A stretch of 64,000 nucleotides of DNA from positions 62,001-126,000 of the forward strand of contig NZ_MDKC01000003.1 in NCBI RefSeq assembly GCF_001712755.1, given 5' to 3'. Each line of letters begins with the position of its first letter. Position 1 is the first letter of the stretch. This DNA comes from Gottfriedia luciferensis. GTDB lineage: Bacteria; Bacillota; Bacilli; Bacillales; Bacillaceae_G. The notes beneath the pieces are model-generated. The model worked only from the letters and a program-made list of their open reading frames with translations. It ran no database searches and was not told the DNA's origin. A program made the position numbers and the translations under genes. Below are positions 8,247 through 16,954 of the stretch, piece after piece.

Positions 8247-9548
8247 GTGATTATAACAGAAAAAACGTTAGATGAATTGTCAAAAGAGCAACTAGTAAAT
8301 TACTTAAACGAAACAGTCAAACCAGATGAAGGAATCATCCCTGCATATCTTCTAGGCGACAAGGCTGTTTACGAATTAGAGCATGAAAAAGTATTTTTAA
8401 AAACATGGGTTTTTCTTGGACATGAATCTGAAATTCCAAATCCAGGGGACTTTATGACTCGTGAGCTTGCAGGATATTCAATCATTATCTCACGCGAAAG
8501 TATGGGAGAAATTAATGCATTTTACAATATGTGTACTCACCGTGGTATGAAGCTTTGCCGTGCCGATAAAGGTAATAAAACTTTATTTACATGTCCATAC
8601 CATGGATTTAACTTTAAAAATACAGGTGAGCTTGTTGGAGTACCGCTTCAAAAAGATATTTATGGGGAACGACTCGACCGAACTAAAATGGGTCTTCACA
8701 AAGTAAAGTTAGAATCATATAAAGGACTTTTATTTGGAAATTGGGACGAAAATGCAGAGCCTCTTGAAGAGTTTCTCGGTGATTTTAAGTGGTATTTAGA
8801 TATCGTAGTAGGACGTGCTGAGATGGAAGTAATTGGAGCTCCGCAACGATTTATTGTTAAATCAAACTGGAAGGTTGGTTCTGATAACTTTGTAGGAGAT
8901 TCATACCACACGATGGTTACTCACGGTTCAATTGCAAAATTAGGCATGGTCCCAAATGCAACATATTCGAAGCGCGGTTTTCAAATTCACACTGAAAACG
9001 GACACGGATTAAACCTTGGAACACCAAATCCAGACTTTGCTTTTCCTGAAGAATTGAAGGATGAGTATAAAAGTAATTTGTCAGAAGAACAATATGAAGT
9101 TCTATCAAACTTAAAAAATATGATTGGGAATGCTTTTCCGAATATGTCATTTTTAATATCTCACACAAAAATTAAGGGCGAATTAATTTCGAATACTTCA
9201 ATTAGAATGTGGAGACCACTTAGTCATAATAAAATGGAAGTCATTGCATGGTTACTAGTAGAAAAAAATGCTTCTCAGGAATGGAAGAATCGATCAAGAG
9301 ATTCCTTTATCTTAACATTTAGCCCATCTGGTATTTTTGAGCAGGATGATACTGAGGTATTTACAGACATAACGGAAGCAGCCCAAGGTCCAATGCCATT
9401 TCAAAAGAATTTAACTTATAACTATACAATGGGACTACATCGTAAACCCGTCGATTTTATCGGACCTGGGGTAGCCTATGATGATAAATTTACAGAAGCG
9501 AGTCAACGGAATTTCTATCAATACTGGCTTGAATTAATGACAAAGTAA
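8247..9548 (+). CDS. Rieske ring-hydroxylating dioxygenase, alpha (catalytic) subunit
   Basis: 433 residues. The Rieske [2Fe-2S] ligands are complete: C96-T-H98 and, 17 residues later, C116-P-Y-H119. The mononuclear Fe(II) site is complete with H221-x4-H226 (SYHTMVTH) and an aspartate around D367 (FEQDDTE). This is the terminal oxygenase that adds O2 to an aromatic ring to give a cis-dihydrodiol. It starts with GTG at 8247 behind AAGGGAGAG and is followed 20 bases later by the beta subunit. No ferredoxin or reductase gene lies in the window, so electron supply must come from elsewhere in the genome. Confidence 0.95.
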   Translation: MIITEKTLDELSKEQLVNYLNETVKPDEGIIPAYLLGDKAVYELEHEKVFLKTWVFLGHESEIPNPGDFMTRELAGYSIIISRESMGEINAFYNMCTHRGMKLCRADKGNKTLFTCPYHGFNFKNTGELVGVPLQKDIYGERLDRTKMGLHKVKLESYKGLLFGNWDENAEPLEEFLGDFKWYLDIVVGRAEMEVIGAPQRFIVKSNWKVGSDNFVGDSYHTMVTHGSIAKLGMVPNATYSKRGFQIHTENGHGLNLGTPNPDFAFPEELKDEYKSNLSEEQYEVLSNLKNMIGNAFPNMSFLISHTKIKGELISNTSIRMWRPLSHNKMEVIAWLLVEKNASQEWKNRSRDSFILTFSPSGIFEQDDTEVFTDITEAAQGPMPFQKNLTYNYTMGLHRKPVDFIGPGVAYDDKFTEASQRNFYQYWLELMTK

Positions 9549-9568
9549 TAAAGGGGGGAGGAAGGGAA

Positions 9569-10078
9569 ATGAACGTTGAAAAATTATTAGCGAAGTTAGA
9601 ATTTGAACAGTGGTTAATTGATGAAGCAAAATTACTTGATGATATTGAGTTTGATGATTGGTTTAATTTAATGCATTCGAATTTAATCTATCAAATGCCT
9701 GTACGCGTAAATAAAGAAGGAACTGAGCGCCCAGACTATTCTACTGAAATGTTTACATTTAATGATGATATTGAATTATTAAAGCTTCGAGTAGATCGAT
9801 TGAAAACCGATTATGCATGGGCTGAAATTCCTCCTTCAAGAACCCGCCGTTTTGTAAGCAATATTAGCGTAAAAGAGCTAGTTAAAGAAGAGAAGGCAGT
9901 AGTTAATAGTTATTTACTAATCTATCGTAGCCGTAGCACAGATATTCATCATGATCTAATTTCCGGAGAACGTCATGACGAGTTTACATATGAAGATGGG
10001 AAGTGGAAGCTTTCCAAGAGGGTATTTATTGTAGATCAAACAACAATTAATACTAGAAATCTTGCAATCTTTGTTTAA
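9569..10078 (+). CDS. ring-hydroxylating dioxygenase, beta (small) subunit
   Basis: 169 residues with the NTF2/SnoaL-like fold signature of aromatic dioxygenase beta subunits: an N-terminal helix with EQWLIDEAKLLDDIEFDDW, then YQMPVRVNKEG and the SRTRRFVSNI strand, ending in the basic strand near KLSKRVFIVDQ. Beta subunits pack against the alpha subunit as alpha3beta3 and have no metal site. A very strong AAGGGGGGAGG ribosome site precedes it. Length and position directly after alpha are typical of benzoate, anthranilate and biphenyl dioxygenase operons. Confidence 0.93.
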   Translation: MNVEKLLAKLEFEQWLIDEAKLLDDIEFDDWFNLMHSNLIYQMPVRVNKEGTERPDYSTEMFTFNDDIELLKLRVDRLKTDYAWAEIPPSRTRRFVSNISVKELVKEEKAVVNSYLLIYRSRSTDIHHDLISGERHDEFTYEDGKWKLSKRVFIVDQTTINTRNLAIFV

Positions 10079-10101
10079 TAGAAGAAAAAGGAGGCAAAGT
10101 G

Positions 10102-10884
10102 ATGTTATTAAAAGATAAAGTAGTGTTAATTACAGGAGGCGCATCTGGAATAGGAGCGGCCGTTACAAGACGATTCATTCAAGAAGGAGCAAAGGTAAGT
10201 ATTATAGGTCGCTCACTTGAAACACTAGAACAAATGAAAGAAGAATTTAATGACAATCTCCTTATCATTCAAGGTGACGTAAGCAAATATGAAGACAACG
10301 AGCGCGCTGTAAAAGCGACTGTTGAACAGTTTGGTAAACTAGATGTATTTATTGCGAATGCAGGCGTTTTCGATGGATTTGCAAAATTCGCTGATGTGAC
10401 ACCCGATGCCCTATCAGATGCATATGATTATCTTTTAAATATAAACGTAAAAGGATCATTTTTTGGTGCAAAAGCAGCTTTAGAAGAATTACAAAAAACA
10501 AATGGTAATATTATTTTTACAGTATCTGGTGCAAGCTTCTACCCAGACGGTGGTGGAGTTTGGTACACGGCTAGTAAGCATGCCCAAATCGGATTAATGC
10601 GTCAACTTGCTTTTGAACTAGCACCAACTATACGCGTAAATGCAGTAGCGCCAGGAGGGACTTTAACAGCACTAACTGTCATTCCACCTTTACGTACATT
10701 TACTAAATCCGTGGATAATGATACAAAAGCTAGCAATATAAAAAGAAGAAATCCACTTCAACTAGCACAAATGCCTGAAGATCATGTTGCAGCATATGTA
10801 CTCTTAGCATCTGATCAATCACGTGCAATAACTGGTGAAGTCATTTCTAGTGATGGTGGATTATCGGTTCGAGGACTTGGTTAA
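10102..10884 (+). CDS. SDR dehydrogenase, probable cis-dihydrodiol dehydrogenase
   Basis: 260 residues with an intact SDR active site: cofactor loop TGGASGIG, NAG motif, catalytic serine in VSGASFYPDGGG and YTASK as the Tyr-x-x-x-Lys pair. The FYPDGGG stretch between Ser and Tyr and the ADVTPDALSDAYDYLLNINVKG segment resemble BphB-type dihydrodiol dehydrogenases, which rearomatise the product of the Rieske oxygenase to a catechol. The ATG at 10102 is preferred over the GTG at 10099 by spacing to AAAGGAGG. It is the last gene of the operon, followed by a strong terminator. Confidence 0.87.
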   Translation: MLLKDKVVLITGGASGIGAAVTRRFIQEGAKVSIIGRSLETLEQMKEEFNDNLLIIQGDVSKYEDNERAVKATVEQFGKLDVFIANAGVFDGFAKFADVTPDALSDAYDYLLNINVKGSFFGAKAALEELQKTNGNIIFTVSGASFYPDGGGVWYTASKHAQIGLMRQLAFELAPTIRVNAVAPGGTLTALTVIPPLRTFTKSVDNDTKASNIKRRNPLQLAQMPEDHVAAYVLLASDQSRAITGEVISSDGGLSVRGLG

Positions 10885-10903
10885 GAAATTTTTGGTTAAG
10901 CAT

Positions 10904-10947
10904 AGGGTGTCTTAAAAGGGTGACTTTTTAAGGACACTCTCTTTTTT
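10904..10947 (+). terminator. terminator of the aromatic operon
   Basis: AGGGTGTCTTAAAA pairs with TTTTTAAGGACACTCT around a short loop and is followed by CTTTTTTTATT. No gene starts in the next 150 bases on the plus strand. Confidence 0.9.
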
Positions 10948-11103
10948 TATTAGTGTTAATAAATTGTAAGTGGTAGGAGATCAAACAGTATATACGATAA
11001 GTTTTATAGAGACCAGTTATATGATAAGTCGTTTAGAAGAACTGCTTTACGTTTGTAATATAAAAGGATCTAAGTTATTGATTTAGTTGAATAAGGTTTG
11101 TTT

Positions 11104-11336
11104 TTACTGACCTGAATCATTTGGCTTACTAAACAATATTAATAAAAAGCTGATAGCAAGTAAGATAAGAGGTATTCCTTGAATCATCATGAACATAGAG
11201 TTAAACTCAGCATCCCCATGACTTCATCATACGTTGCCATAAAAAATGCAATAGGTAACGCCCCTCCATTTATTAATAAAAAAAATAGAAGAACTTTTTT
11301 TATTTTACGATTTTTCTTATATGGAGGTTGTTAATC
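11104..11336 (-). pseudogene. decayed gene for a small membrane protein
   Basis: On the minus strand a reading frame runs from near 11336 through KKVLLFFLLINGGALPIAF (hydrophobic) to MATYDEVMG, then must shift by one base at a GGGG run to continue as DAEFNSMFMMIQGIPLILL and end FSKPNDSGQ followed by TAA at 11104-11106. Adding one G restores one frame encoding two membrane segments. No start codon or ribosome site remains at the 5' side. It looks like a single-gene remnant; the original family was not recognised. The 150 bases before it (10948-11103) hold nothing recognisable. Confidence 0.55.
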
Positions 11337-11501
11337 AACAATAAGAGTCAAAAAGAATATAGGAACATTTCGAGAATGATTAAATCTGCATATTTGTTTC
11401 AATTATCCACTATTTTTTCTCTACATTAACCTAAATAACCTACTGATTCTTTTAATAAGCACCGAAAACGGTCGTTTATGGATATGAAGCACTCAGAACA
11501 T

Positions 11502-11548
11502 AAAAAGCCCTGATTTTTCTGCTTAGCATAAGAAAATCAGCGGCTTTT
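11502..11548. terminator. strong bidirectional hairpin
   Basis: AAAAGCC.CTGATTTTTCT pairs with AGAAAATCAG.GGCTTTT around gcttagcata. The A-run before and T-run after make it usable on both strands. It lies in an otherwise gene-free stretch between the decayed membrane gene and the spore cluster and may be left from a lost gene. Confidence 0.7.
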
Positions 11549-11863
11549 CCTTCCAAAAAATGTTTTAGCGTATAATATACCAGTTTTGTCGGCGGGACCC
11601 CAATAATAGACACTTTTAAATAGATACAACTTGATGTTTTCATTTTCTTTTCCTAAGTTGTATGGGTTAACGCTATGCCCTTTTAATCAAAATATACATA
11701 TTTATTAGCGATAACTTATGTATGAATTTTCAATACATTATGATTAGTCCAGCCATTTAATCGTTTTTCCTACCTCTTTAAAAAAACGATTAAAGAATGA
11801 TTCATTGTATATTTGGAATAATACCTTTGTATTTCTTTAGTTAATCAAAAAGGTGGGACCCAA
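11549..11863. other. 315-base gap upstream of the spore cluster, no gene seen
   Basis: The stretch is AT-rich and holds no supported reading frame. AAACGATTAAA and TTTAATCGTTT form a nearby inverted repeat (about 11758-11792). A promoter for the yraG-yraD cluster must lie here, but I could not assign a sporulation sigma factor with confidence. A GC-rich stretch near 11588-11600 (gtcggcgggacccc) recalls the end of an insertion sequence but has no partner end. Confidence 0.4.
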
Positions 11864-12109
11864 ATGGATAATCAAAAATTAGCCGATCATGAATCATTGG
11901 ATTTACATGAAGTTATTAATTTTAAAACCCTTTGTTTAGCGAAATCAAAACTAATGCAAGGATTGGTATTTGATGATGATTTGAGAGCATTAATGCAAAA
12001 AGATGTTGAACAATCCATGCAAGCACTAGGAGAATTACAGTCAATTTATCAACGTGCACCTTTTGAAGCTCCTGTTCCTCAAAACCGCCCAACACCAATA
12101 ATAGATTAA
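11864..12109 (+). CDS. yraG: CotF-like small spore protein, YraG type
   Basis: 81 residues, mostly helical, with LDLHEVINFKTLCLAKSKLM and a second helix with MQKDVEQSMQALGELQSIY. This is the N-terminal half of the CotF ferritin-like fold found in Bacillus small spore-coat-associated proteins. Length and gene order (small, medium, zinc alcohol dehydrogenase, small, medium) match the yraG-yraF-adhB-yraE-yraD cluster of B. subtilis. It shares HEVINFKT/HEIAAFKT and LAKSK/LTKSK motifs with the YraE-like protein at 13666, so the two are paralogues. The ribosome site is AAGGTGGG. Confidence 0.85.
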   Translation: MDNQKLADHESLDLHEVINFKTLCLAKSKLMQGLVFDDDLRALMQKDVEQSMQALGELQSIYQRAPFEAPVPQNRPTPIID

Positions 12110-12124
12110 AAGGAGGCAAATTCA

Positions 12125-12493
12125 TTGAATAATGACTATTTAGACCCAATAAACTCGCTACATGTACCTGAGCTAGCAGATACCACATTTGCGATGGATT
12201 TTCTTATTCGCGCTAAAGAAGGTGTTCGCAATATTGCGGTCGCATTAACAGAGTCAGCATCACCTGATGTTAGAACGCTCTTACGAAGCCATTTAATGCA
12301 AGGGATTGCTATGCACCAAGAAATTACAGATCTAATGATTAGTAAAAAATGGTTCCATCCATACGAACTAAGTGAACAATACCAATTAGATCAGCTGTCT
12401 GCCAACAATACATTAATGATTGGCAAAATGAATCTATTTCCTGCTGATAACAATAGAAAAGGCTTGTTTGACCGAACACCTGATGAACATTAA
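12125..12493 (+). CDS. yraF: CotF-like spore coat protein, YraF type
   Basis: 122 residues starting with TTG at 12125 behind AAAGGAGGC. The core [24 protein letters not shown] and the [17 protein letters not shown] helix followed by KKWFHPYE is the C-terminal half of the CotF domain. Paired with YraG 15 bases upstream it would complete a four-helix CotF-like unit from two chains. The parallel protein at 13879 has VVAMDLLISAKSGIRNYAMAVTEA and KGWYHAWD at the same places. Expected to be made during sporulation and deposited in the spore, by analogy with CotF. Confidence 0.85.
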   Translation: MNNDYLDPINSLHVPELADTTFAMDFLIRAKEGVRNIAVALTESASPDVRTLLRSHLMQGIAMHQEITDLMISKKWFHPYELSEQYQLDQLSANNTLMIGKMNLFPADNNRKGLFDRTPDEH

Positions 12494-12512
12494 CACTGGA
12501 GGCTTGTAACCA

Positions 12513-13649
12513 ATGAAGGCAGTAACTTATCAAGGTATTAAAAATGTAGAAGTGAAAGAAGTTCCAGATCCGAAGATTGAAAAACCAGATGACATGATTA
12601 TAAAAGTAACAAGTACAGCTATTTGTGGGTCTGATCTTCACCTAATTCATGGCATGATTCCTAACCTGCAGGAAAATTATATTATAGGCCATGAACCGAT
12701 GGGAATCGTAGAAGAAATAGGCCCAGGTGTGACTAACCTAAAAAAGGGAGATCGAGTAATTATCCCTTTTAATATAGCGTGCGGTGAATGCCATTACTGT
12801 AAAACAAATTTGGAAAGCCAATGTGATAATTCTAATGATAATGGTGATATGGGTGCCTATTTCGGATATTCTGGTACGACGGGTGGCTATCCAGGTGGGC
12901 AAGCCGAATATTTAAGAGTTCCATTTGCCAACTTTACCCATTTCAAAATTCCAGAGTCTTGTGAAGAACCAGATGAAAAGTTAGCAGTTATTGCCGATGC
13001 GATGACTACTGGTTTTTGGAGTGTTGACAATGCAGGCGTAAAGGGTGGAGATACAGTTATTGTTCTTGGCTGTGGTCCAGTTGGTCTTTTTGCTCAAAAA
13101 TTTTGTTGGCTAAAAGGAGCGAAGCGTGTCATTGCCGTAGATTATGTAGACTATCGTTTGCAACACGCCAAACGTACCAACAAAGTGGAGATTGTAAATT
13201 TCGAACACTTTGAAAATGTAGGAATGCATTTGAAAGAAATAACAAAGGGCGGCGCTGATGTTGTCATAGATGCAGTTGGAATGGACGGTAAAATGACTGA
13301 TTTAGAGTTCCTGGCAAGCGGATTGAAACTTCATGGTGGAGCATTAGGTGCGTTTATCACGGCTACACAAGCAGTTCGTAAAGGCGGGACAATTCAAGTT
13401 ACTGGTGTTTACGGTGGGAAATATAATGGATTCCCAATGGGAGATATTATGAACCGAAACGTCAATATTCGATCCGGACAAGCACCTGTGATTCATTATA
13501 TGCCATATATGTTTGAATTAGTGACGACCGGGAAAATTGACCCAGGTGATGTCGTAAGTCACGTACTGCCACTTAGTGAAGCAAAGCGTGGCTATGAGAT
13601 TTTTGACACAAAAATGGATAATTGTATAAAAGTCCTGTTGAAACCTTGA
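12513..13649 (+). CDS. adhB: zinc-dependent alcohol dehydrogenase AdhB-like
   Basis: 378 residues of the medium-chain dehydrogenase family. Catalytic zinc ligands are in [13 protein letters not shown] and GHEPMG; structural zinc cysteines are in [16 protein letters not shown]; the Rossmann loop is [10 protein letters not shown]. It resembles glutathione-independent formaldehyde dehydrogenase/threonine dehydrogenase-like members. In B. subtilis the orthologous gene lies between the same pairs of CotF-like genes, which is exactly the arrangement here. Its substrate in the spore is unknown. GGAGG lies 13 bases before the start. Confidence 0.9.
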   Translation: MKAVTYQGIKNVEVKEVPDPKIEKPDDMIIKVTSTAICGSDLHLIHGMIPNLQENYIIGHEPMGIVEEIGPGVTNLKKGDRVIIPFNIACGECHYCKTNLESQCDNSNDNGDMGAYFGYSGTTGGYPGGQAEYLRVPFANFTHFKIPESCEEPDEKLAVIADAMTTGFWSVDNAGVKGGDTVIVLGCGPVGLFAQKFCWLKGAKRVIAVDYVDYRLQHAKRTNKVEIVNFEHFENVGMHLKEITKGGADVVIDAVGMDGKMTDLEFLASGLKLHGGALGAFITATQAVRKGGTIQVTGVYGGKYNGFPMGDIMNRNVNIRSGQAPVIHYMPYMFELVTTGKIDPGDVVSHVLPLSEAKRGYEIFDTKMDNCIKVLLKP

Positions 13650-13665
13650 GGAAGGAGGTATAAAA

Positions 13666-13860
13666 ATGAACTACGCCTTACATGAAGTTCTTGAGGTCCA
13701 TGAGATAGCTGCATTTAAGACCACTTGTTTAACAAAATCCAAAACGATGAAAGCGTTAGTCACAGATCAGCTATTAAAAGATATTATGCAGCAAGACATT
13801 GATCTATCTACTAGACAATTACAAGAATATGCTTCAATCCTTTCCAACGCTAAGAAGTAA
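13666..13860 (+). CDS. yraE: CotF-like small spore protein, YraE type
   Basis: 64 residues behind a perfect GGAAGGAGG ribosome site. LHEVLEVHEIAAFKTTCLTK and the IMQQDIDLSTRQLQEYASIL helix repeat the layout of the YraG-like protein at 11864, with the proline-rich tail missing. B. subtilis YraE has almost the same length. The protein is too short to be an enzyme and probably pairs with the following YraD-like chain. Confidence 0.83.
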   Translation: MNYALHEVLEVHEIAAFKTTCLTKSKTMKALVTDQLLKDIMQQDIDLSTRQLQEYASILSNAKK

Positions 13861-13878
13861 ATTAGGAGATGAATAAAC

Positions 13879-14178
13879 ATGAATCCAATTATTGAAACTT
13901 TAACTGGCATGGACGCAATAACGGATCAAGTGGTTGCAATGGATCTACTCATTTCAGCTAAAAGTGGTATTAGAAATTATGCCATGGCAGTTACAGAGGC
14001 AGGAACACCGGAAATTAAAGAAATTCTCACTCGCCATTTAGAAGAAGCTCTTAATATGCATGAACAAATATCCACATATATGGCAGAAAAAGGATGGTAC
14101 CATGCATGGGATACAAACGAACAGATCAGCTTAGATTTAAATAATATCAATACAGCATTGAACTTACCGACATTATAA
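13879..14178 (+). CDS. yraD: CotF-like spore coat protein, YraD type
   Basis: 99 residues, the length of B. subtilis YraD. The helix VVAMDLLISAKSGIRNYAMA and the HLEEALNMHEQISTYMAEKGW stretch are the CotF signature shared with the YraF-like protein 1.7 kb upstream. The two small/medium pairs flanking adhB therefore look like an internal duplication that is old, because it is shared with B. subtilis. A terminator follows after 10 bases, closing the five-gene cluster. Confidence 0.87.
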   Translation: MNPIIETLTGMDAITDQVVAMDLLISAKSGIRNYAMAVTEAGTPEIKEILTRHLEEALNMHEQISTYMAEKGWYHAWDTNEQISLDLNNINTALNLPTL

Positions 14179-14188
14179 AAAGTTTCCA

Positions 14189-14229
14189 GGAACAGTTAAA
14201 CACTTACCAAATAAACTGTTCCTATTTTT
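14189..14229 (+). terminator. terminator of the yraG-yraD cluster
   Basis: GGAACAGTT (14189-14197) pairs with AACTGTTCC (14214-14222), followed by TATTTTT. Confidence 0.85.
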
Positions 14230-14315
14230 CATTTTGTGTTTATTTAGCAGAAGTAAATACAATTAATACTTCATGTTTACTCGTGCTTGTTTTACAAATT
14301 AATTCACTATTTTTA

Positions 14316-15413
14316 TTATGAAAATGTCGGAGCAGGGAATTCATCAATTTTGATACGAAGTAAACTATAAGGTTTTTGTCGTAAGTCTTCTCCATAATGA
14401 AATCTAGGCTGTCGATGTAACTGGTTTACAATGAAATACAAATATTGATCCGGACCTATTGAAAAAGTATCTGGCCACAAAATTCTCGGATCATGTGCGA
14501 TAGTTTCCATTATTCCATTTGGAAATATCTTACGGATACAGTTGTTTTCATAATCTCCAGCATAAACAGTTCCCTTTGCATCTGTGATCATTCCATCAGA
14601 TGCACCTTTTTCTCCCCAATGCCTCACATGATAAGATATATCCATGTCCGGTATCGTTCTGTCTCTCAGGGTTTCTGTTGAAATCGAGAACAAGTGACGA
14701 CTGGTTAGTGGAGCAAAAAATAATAAATTTCCATCTGGAGAAATGGCAAGACTATCAGACGCCAATCTAAATGGAGAAGTTGAACCGTCTTTGTTTCGAT
14801 TCATTAAAATTTGACCTTCTACTTTCGGTAAAAAATTAGGATCAGGCGATGTTGAATTTGCACCATTTAATCGTCTAAACGCGTCTCCATTTGATAAATC
14901 TACGACGATAATAGCTCCTGGTCCTCTTGAAGATGAATCCGTTATATAGGCATAACCTGCTTTTCCGACACGAAAATCAAAACGGACATCATTCAGATAA
15001 GTTGTAGGCAGTACAACCTCTTCTGTAAAGGTATATACTTTACTAATTGTATTAGTTTCTAAATCTACAGCGACTAATTTTGCCCCTCCTTTAATTGGTT
15101 CAGAAAAATTGGGTGCCGCTGTATCTAATATCCAAAGTGTTCCCCTTCCATCAGCAACTACACTTTGGACACTGATGAAAGTCATTGTGATATTCTCGGG
15201 GTTAACCAAATTGGCTTGTAAATTAGGATAAGGCTGCAATTTATTTTCTACAATTTCCCCCACCGTAAATTTAACATCGTCTCCCCATTTCGGAAAGCAA
15301 ATGAAAATACGACCGGTTTCTGAAACAGTAACACCTGTAGGCATAGCTCCATAAAAAGCATAAACTAGTTCTAAATTACCGAAATATTTTTCACTAGGTA
15401 ACATAGGTTTCAT
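14316..15413 (-). CDS. major royal jelly protein / yellow family beta-propeller protein
   Basis: 365 residues. Typical segments of the MRJP/yellow family are present: GRIFICFPKW near the start, GTLWILDTAAPN, FDFRVGKAGYAYITDSS, NLLFFAPLTSRHLFSIST, KGASDGMITDAKGTVY and RILWPDTFSIGPDQYLYFI. These form blades of a six-bladed propeller. Bacterial members are uncharacterised; insect relatives bind amines or act in melanin formation. No signal peptide is seen. The start at 15413 is preferred over a TTG or other codon upstream because TTGAGGAGG lies 6-8 bases before it. It stands alone, convergent with the spore cluster. Confidence 0.85.
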   Translation of the reverse strand: MKPMLPSEKYFGNLELVYAFYGAMPTGVTVSETGRIFICFPKWGDDVKFTVGEIVENKLQPYPNLQANLVNPENITMTFISVQSVVADGRGTLWILDTAAPNFSEPIKGGAKLVAVDLETNTISKVYTFTEEVVLPTTYLNDVRFDFRVGKAGYAYITDSSSRGPGAIIVVDLSNGDAFRRLNGANSTSPDPNFLPKVEGQILMNRNKDGSTSPFRLASDSLAISPDGNLLFFAPLTSRHLFSISTETLRDRTIPDMDISYHVRHWGEKGASDGMITDAKGTVYAGDYENNCIRKIFPNGIMETIAHDPRILWPDTFSIGPDQYLYFIVNQLHRQPRFHYGEDLRQKPYSLLRIKIDEFPAPTFS

Positions 15414-15604
15414 AATATCCTCCTCAAGCATTCAAACGGGATATCACCTATATATGATTTATATTTTTTCTAGTGCATGTTTCTTAATAAGTTTTTCTAT
15501 ACGAAAAGATGATTGAATTGATTGTTTTCGAAATTTAATAAGTCTGTCAGAAAATTCGATTAACGACACTCGAGCTACTTTCAAACTTGGATTAATAATT
15601 TTTA

Positions 15605-16390
15605 TTATCTAATAAATTGGTTTAATAGTTGATTAAATTTATCCCGTTCTTCCCAAAATGAACCATGACCACTGTTTTGAAATGGGACAAGTTGTGAATT
15701 TCTTATTTTTTGATTAACTTCCTGAGCTTGCGAAAATGGAATCACATTGTCGTGTATTCCGTGAACGATTAAGGTTGGAACCGATATTTTCGGCAGGTCA
15801 TCATATACATTCTCATCCCTTAGCATAACTACGATTGCAGCAGTTGACCAACCTGCTGCCTGTAAACCCAATTGAAAAAACCAGTCTGAGTATGGATTTG
15901 TTATATACTGAAAGAAAAAGGTTTCTGTTATTTCCCGCATCAGCTTTGGCCGGTCATTTAATGCTTGATTAAGCATTTGATTAGCATGATCTTTATTCGC
16001 AAAACCAACGGGAGCTGCAGCGTCTATAAGAACAAGATTAGATACTCCGTAGCTGTTGTGTCGAGCCATGTATCTAATTGCTATTGCTCCTCCTGTAGAA
16101 TGCCCAGCAAGTATAAAGTTATTTAATTGAAGTACGTCGATCACATTGCGAATATCGTCTGCCAGTCGGTCCAGTGTGTACCCGTGAAATGGCTTATCCG
16201 AATTACCAAAACCTCTCCAGTCTATTCCTATACAACGGTATCCAAATGAGGGCAGAACATTAAACTGATATTCAAATTGTTTATGGCTTAATGGCCAACC
16301 ATGTAAAAATACTATAGTCTTGCTCCCCCCAGGATTTATATCCTCCACATATAAATTCACACCTTGATCTACATTAACGTAGTATCCCAC
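15605..16390 (-). CDS. alpha/beta hydrolase, haloperoxidase-like
   Basis: 261 residues with oxyanion motif HGWPLS, nucleophile S in GHSTGG, acid D in HGIHDNVIP and catalytic H in NSGHGSFWEE. IDWRGFGNSDKP after the fourth strand is the hallmark of the non-heme haloperoxidase/esterase subgroup. All catalytic residues are intact, so the protein should be an active cytoplasmic hydrolase. GGAGGTAACCACG precedes the start on the minus strand. It is monocistronic; substrate unknown. Confidence 0.88.
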   Translation of the reverse strand: MGYYVNVDQGVNLYVEDINPGGSKTIVFLHGWPLSHKQFEYQFNVLPSFGYRCIGIDWRGFGNSDKPFHGYTLDRLADDIRNVIDVLQLNNFILAGHSTGGAIAIRYMARHNSYGVSNLVLIDAAAPVGFANKDHANQMLNQALNDRPKLMREITETFFFQYITNPYSDWFFQLGLQAAGWSTAAIVVMLRDENVYDDLPKISVPTLIVHGIHDNVIPFSQAQEVNQKIRNSQLVPFQNSGHGSFWEERDKFNQLLNQFIR

Positions 16391-16604
16391 GTGGTTACCT
16401 CCAAAATTGTTAAAGTAGTTTAAAATATAAATTACTCACTTTAGTAATTTTATATGATTAATTTTTGAGAATAAATTTTAAGTATATTTCGTCACAATCT
16501 TTCTATTGAGAACCAAACTGTTATTAAAAAATGTAGTTTGGGACAGATTAGTTATTATAATTATTGATTAAAGTTTGAGGTATAGTTTAATACTGGGGTG
16601 ATTA

Positions 16605-16908
16605 TGAATATCCAACTAACAAGGAAGAAAGCTACCTATTACTGTTTTAATCTTATTAATCACAGTAAACAGTGTTTTTGCATAACCCCACAAGACTACT
16701 AATTTATAAAGAAAAAGTATTTATTGAAACTGTAGATCAATTTTATGAAGCATTAAGGAAGGAGTTATCCTGCTCATCAGAATTTTTACAGAAAACATCT
16801 AGAGTTTTACAAAAGACATAAGAATACAAATGGAAGAAATACCTGATGCATCAGTAAATATTAGAAAAAAGTTACTGTTTAATGATGGTCGAAAGATTTA
16901 AATAGATA
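16605..16908 (+). pseudogene. remnant of a gene for a secreted protein
   Basis: An ATG at 16605 with a GGGGTGA ribosome site starts MNIQLTRKK; a one-base shift then continues as LPITVLILLITVNSVFA, a good Sec signal peptide with a cleavage-type ending, followed immediately by a stop. Further on, VFIETVDQFYEALRKEL and FLQKTSRVLQKT are open in another frame. The stretch up to the next gene contains several stops in all frames. This is best explained as a decayed secreted-protein gene of unknown family. The 200 bases before it (16391-16604) contain nothing recognisable. Confidence 0.45.
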
Positions 16909-16954
16909 ACTTAACTTAATAATCATTTTCAAATCAGAAAGGAAGTATTATTCC

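Noticed and set aside
11583-11610. GC-rich ggcgggaccccaataatagac as an insertion-sequence end
   Set aside because: No matching partner end, target duplication or transposase remnant nearby.
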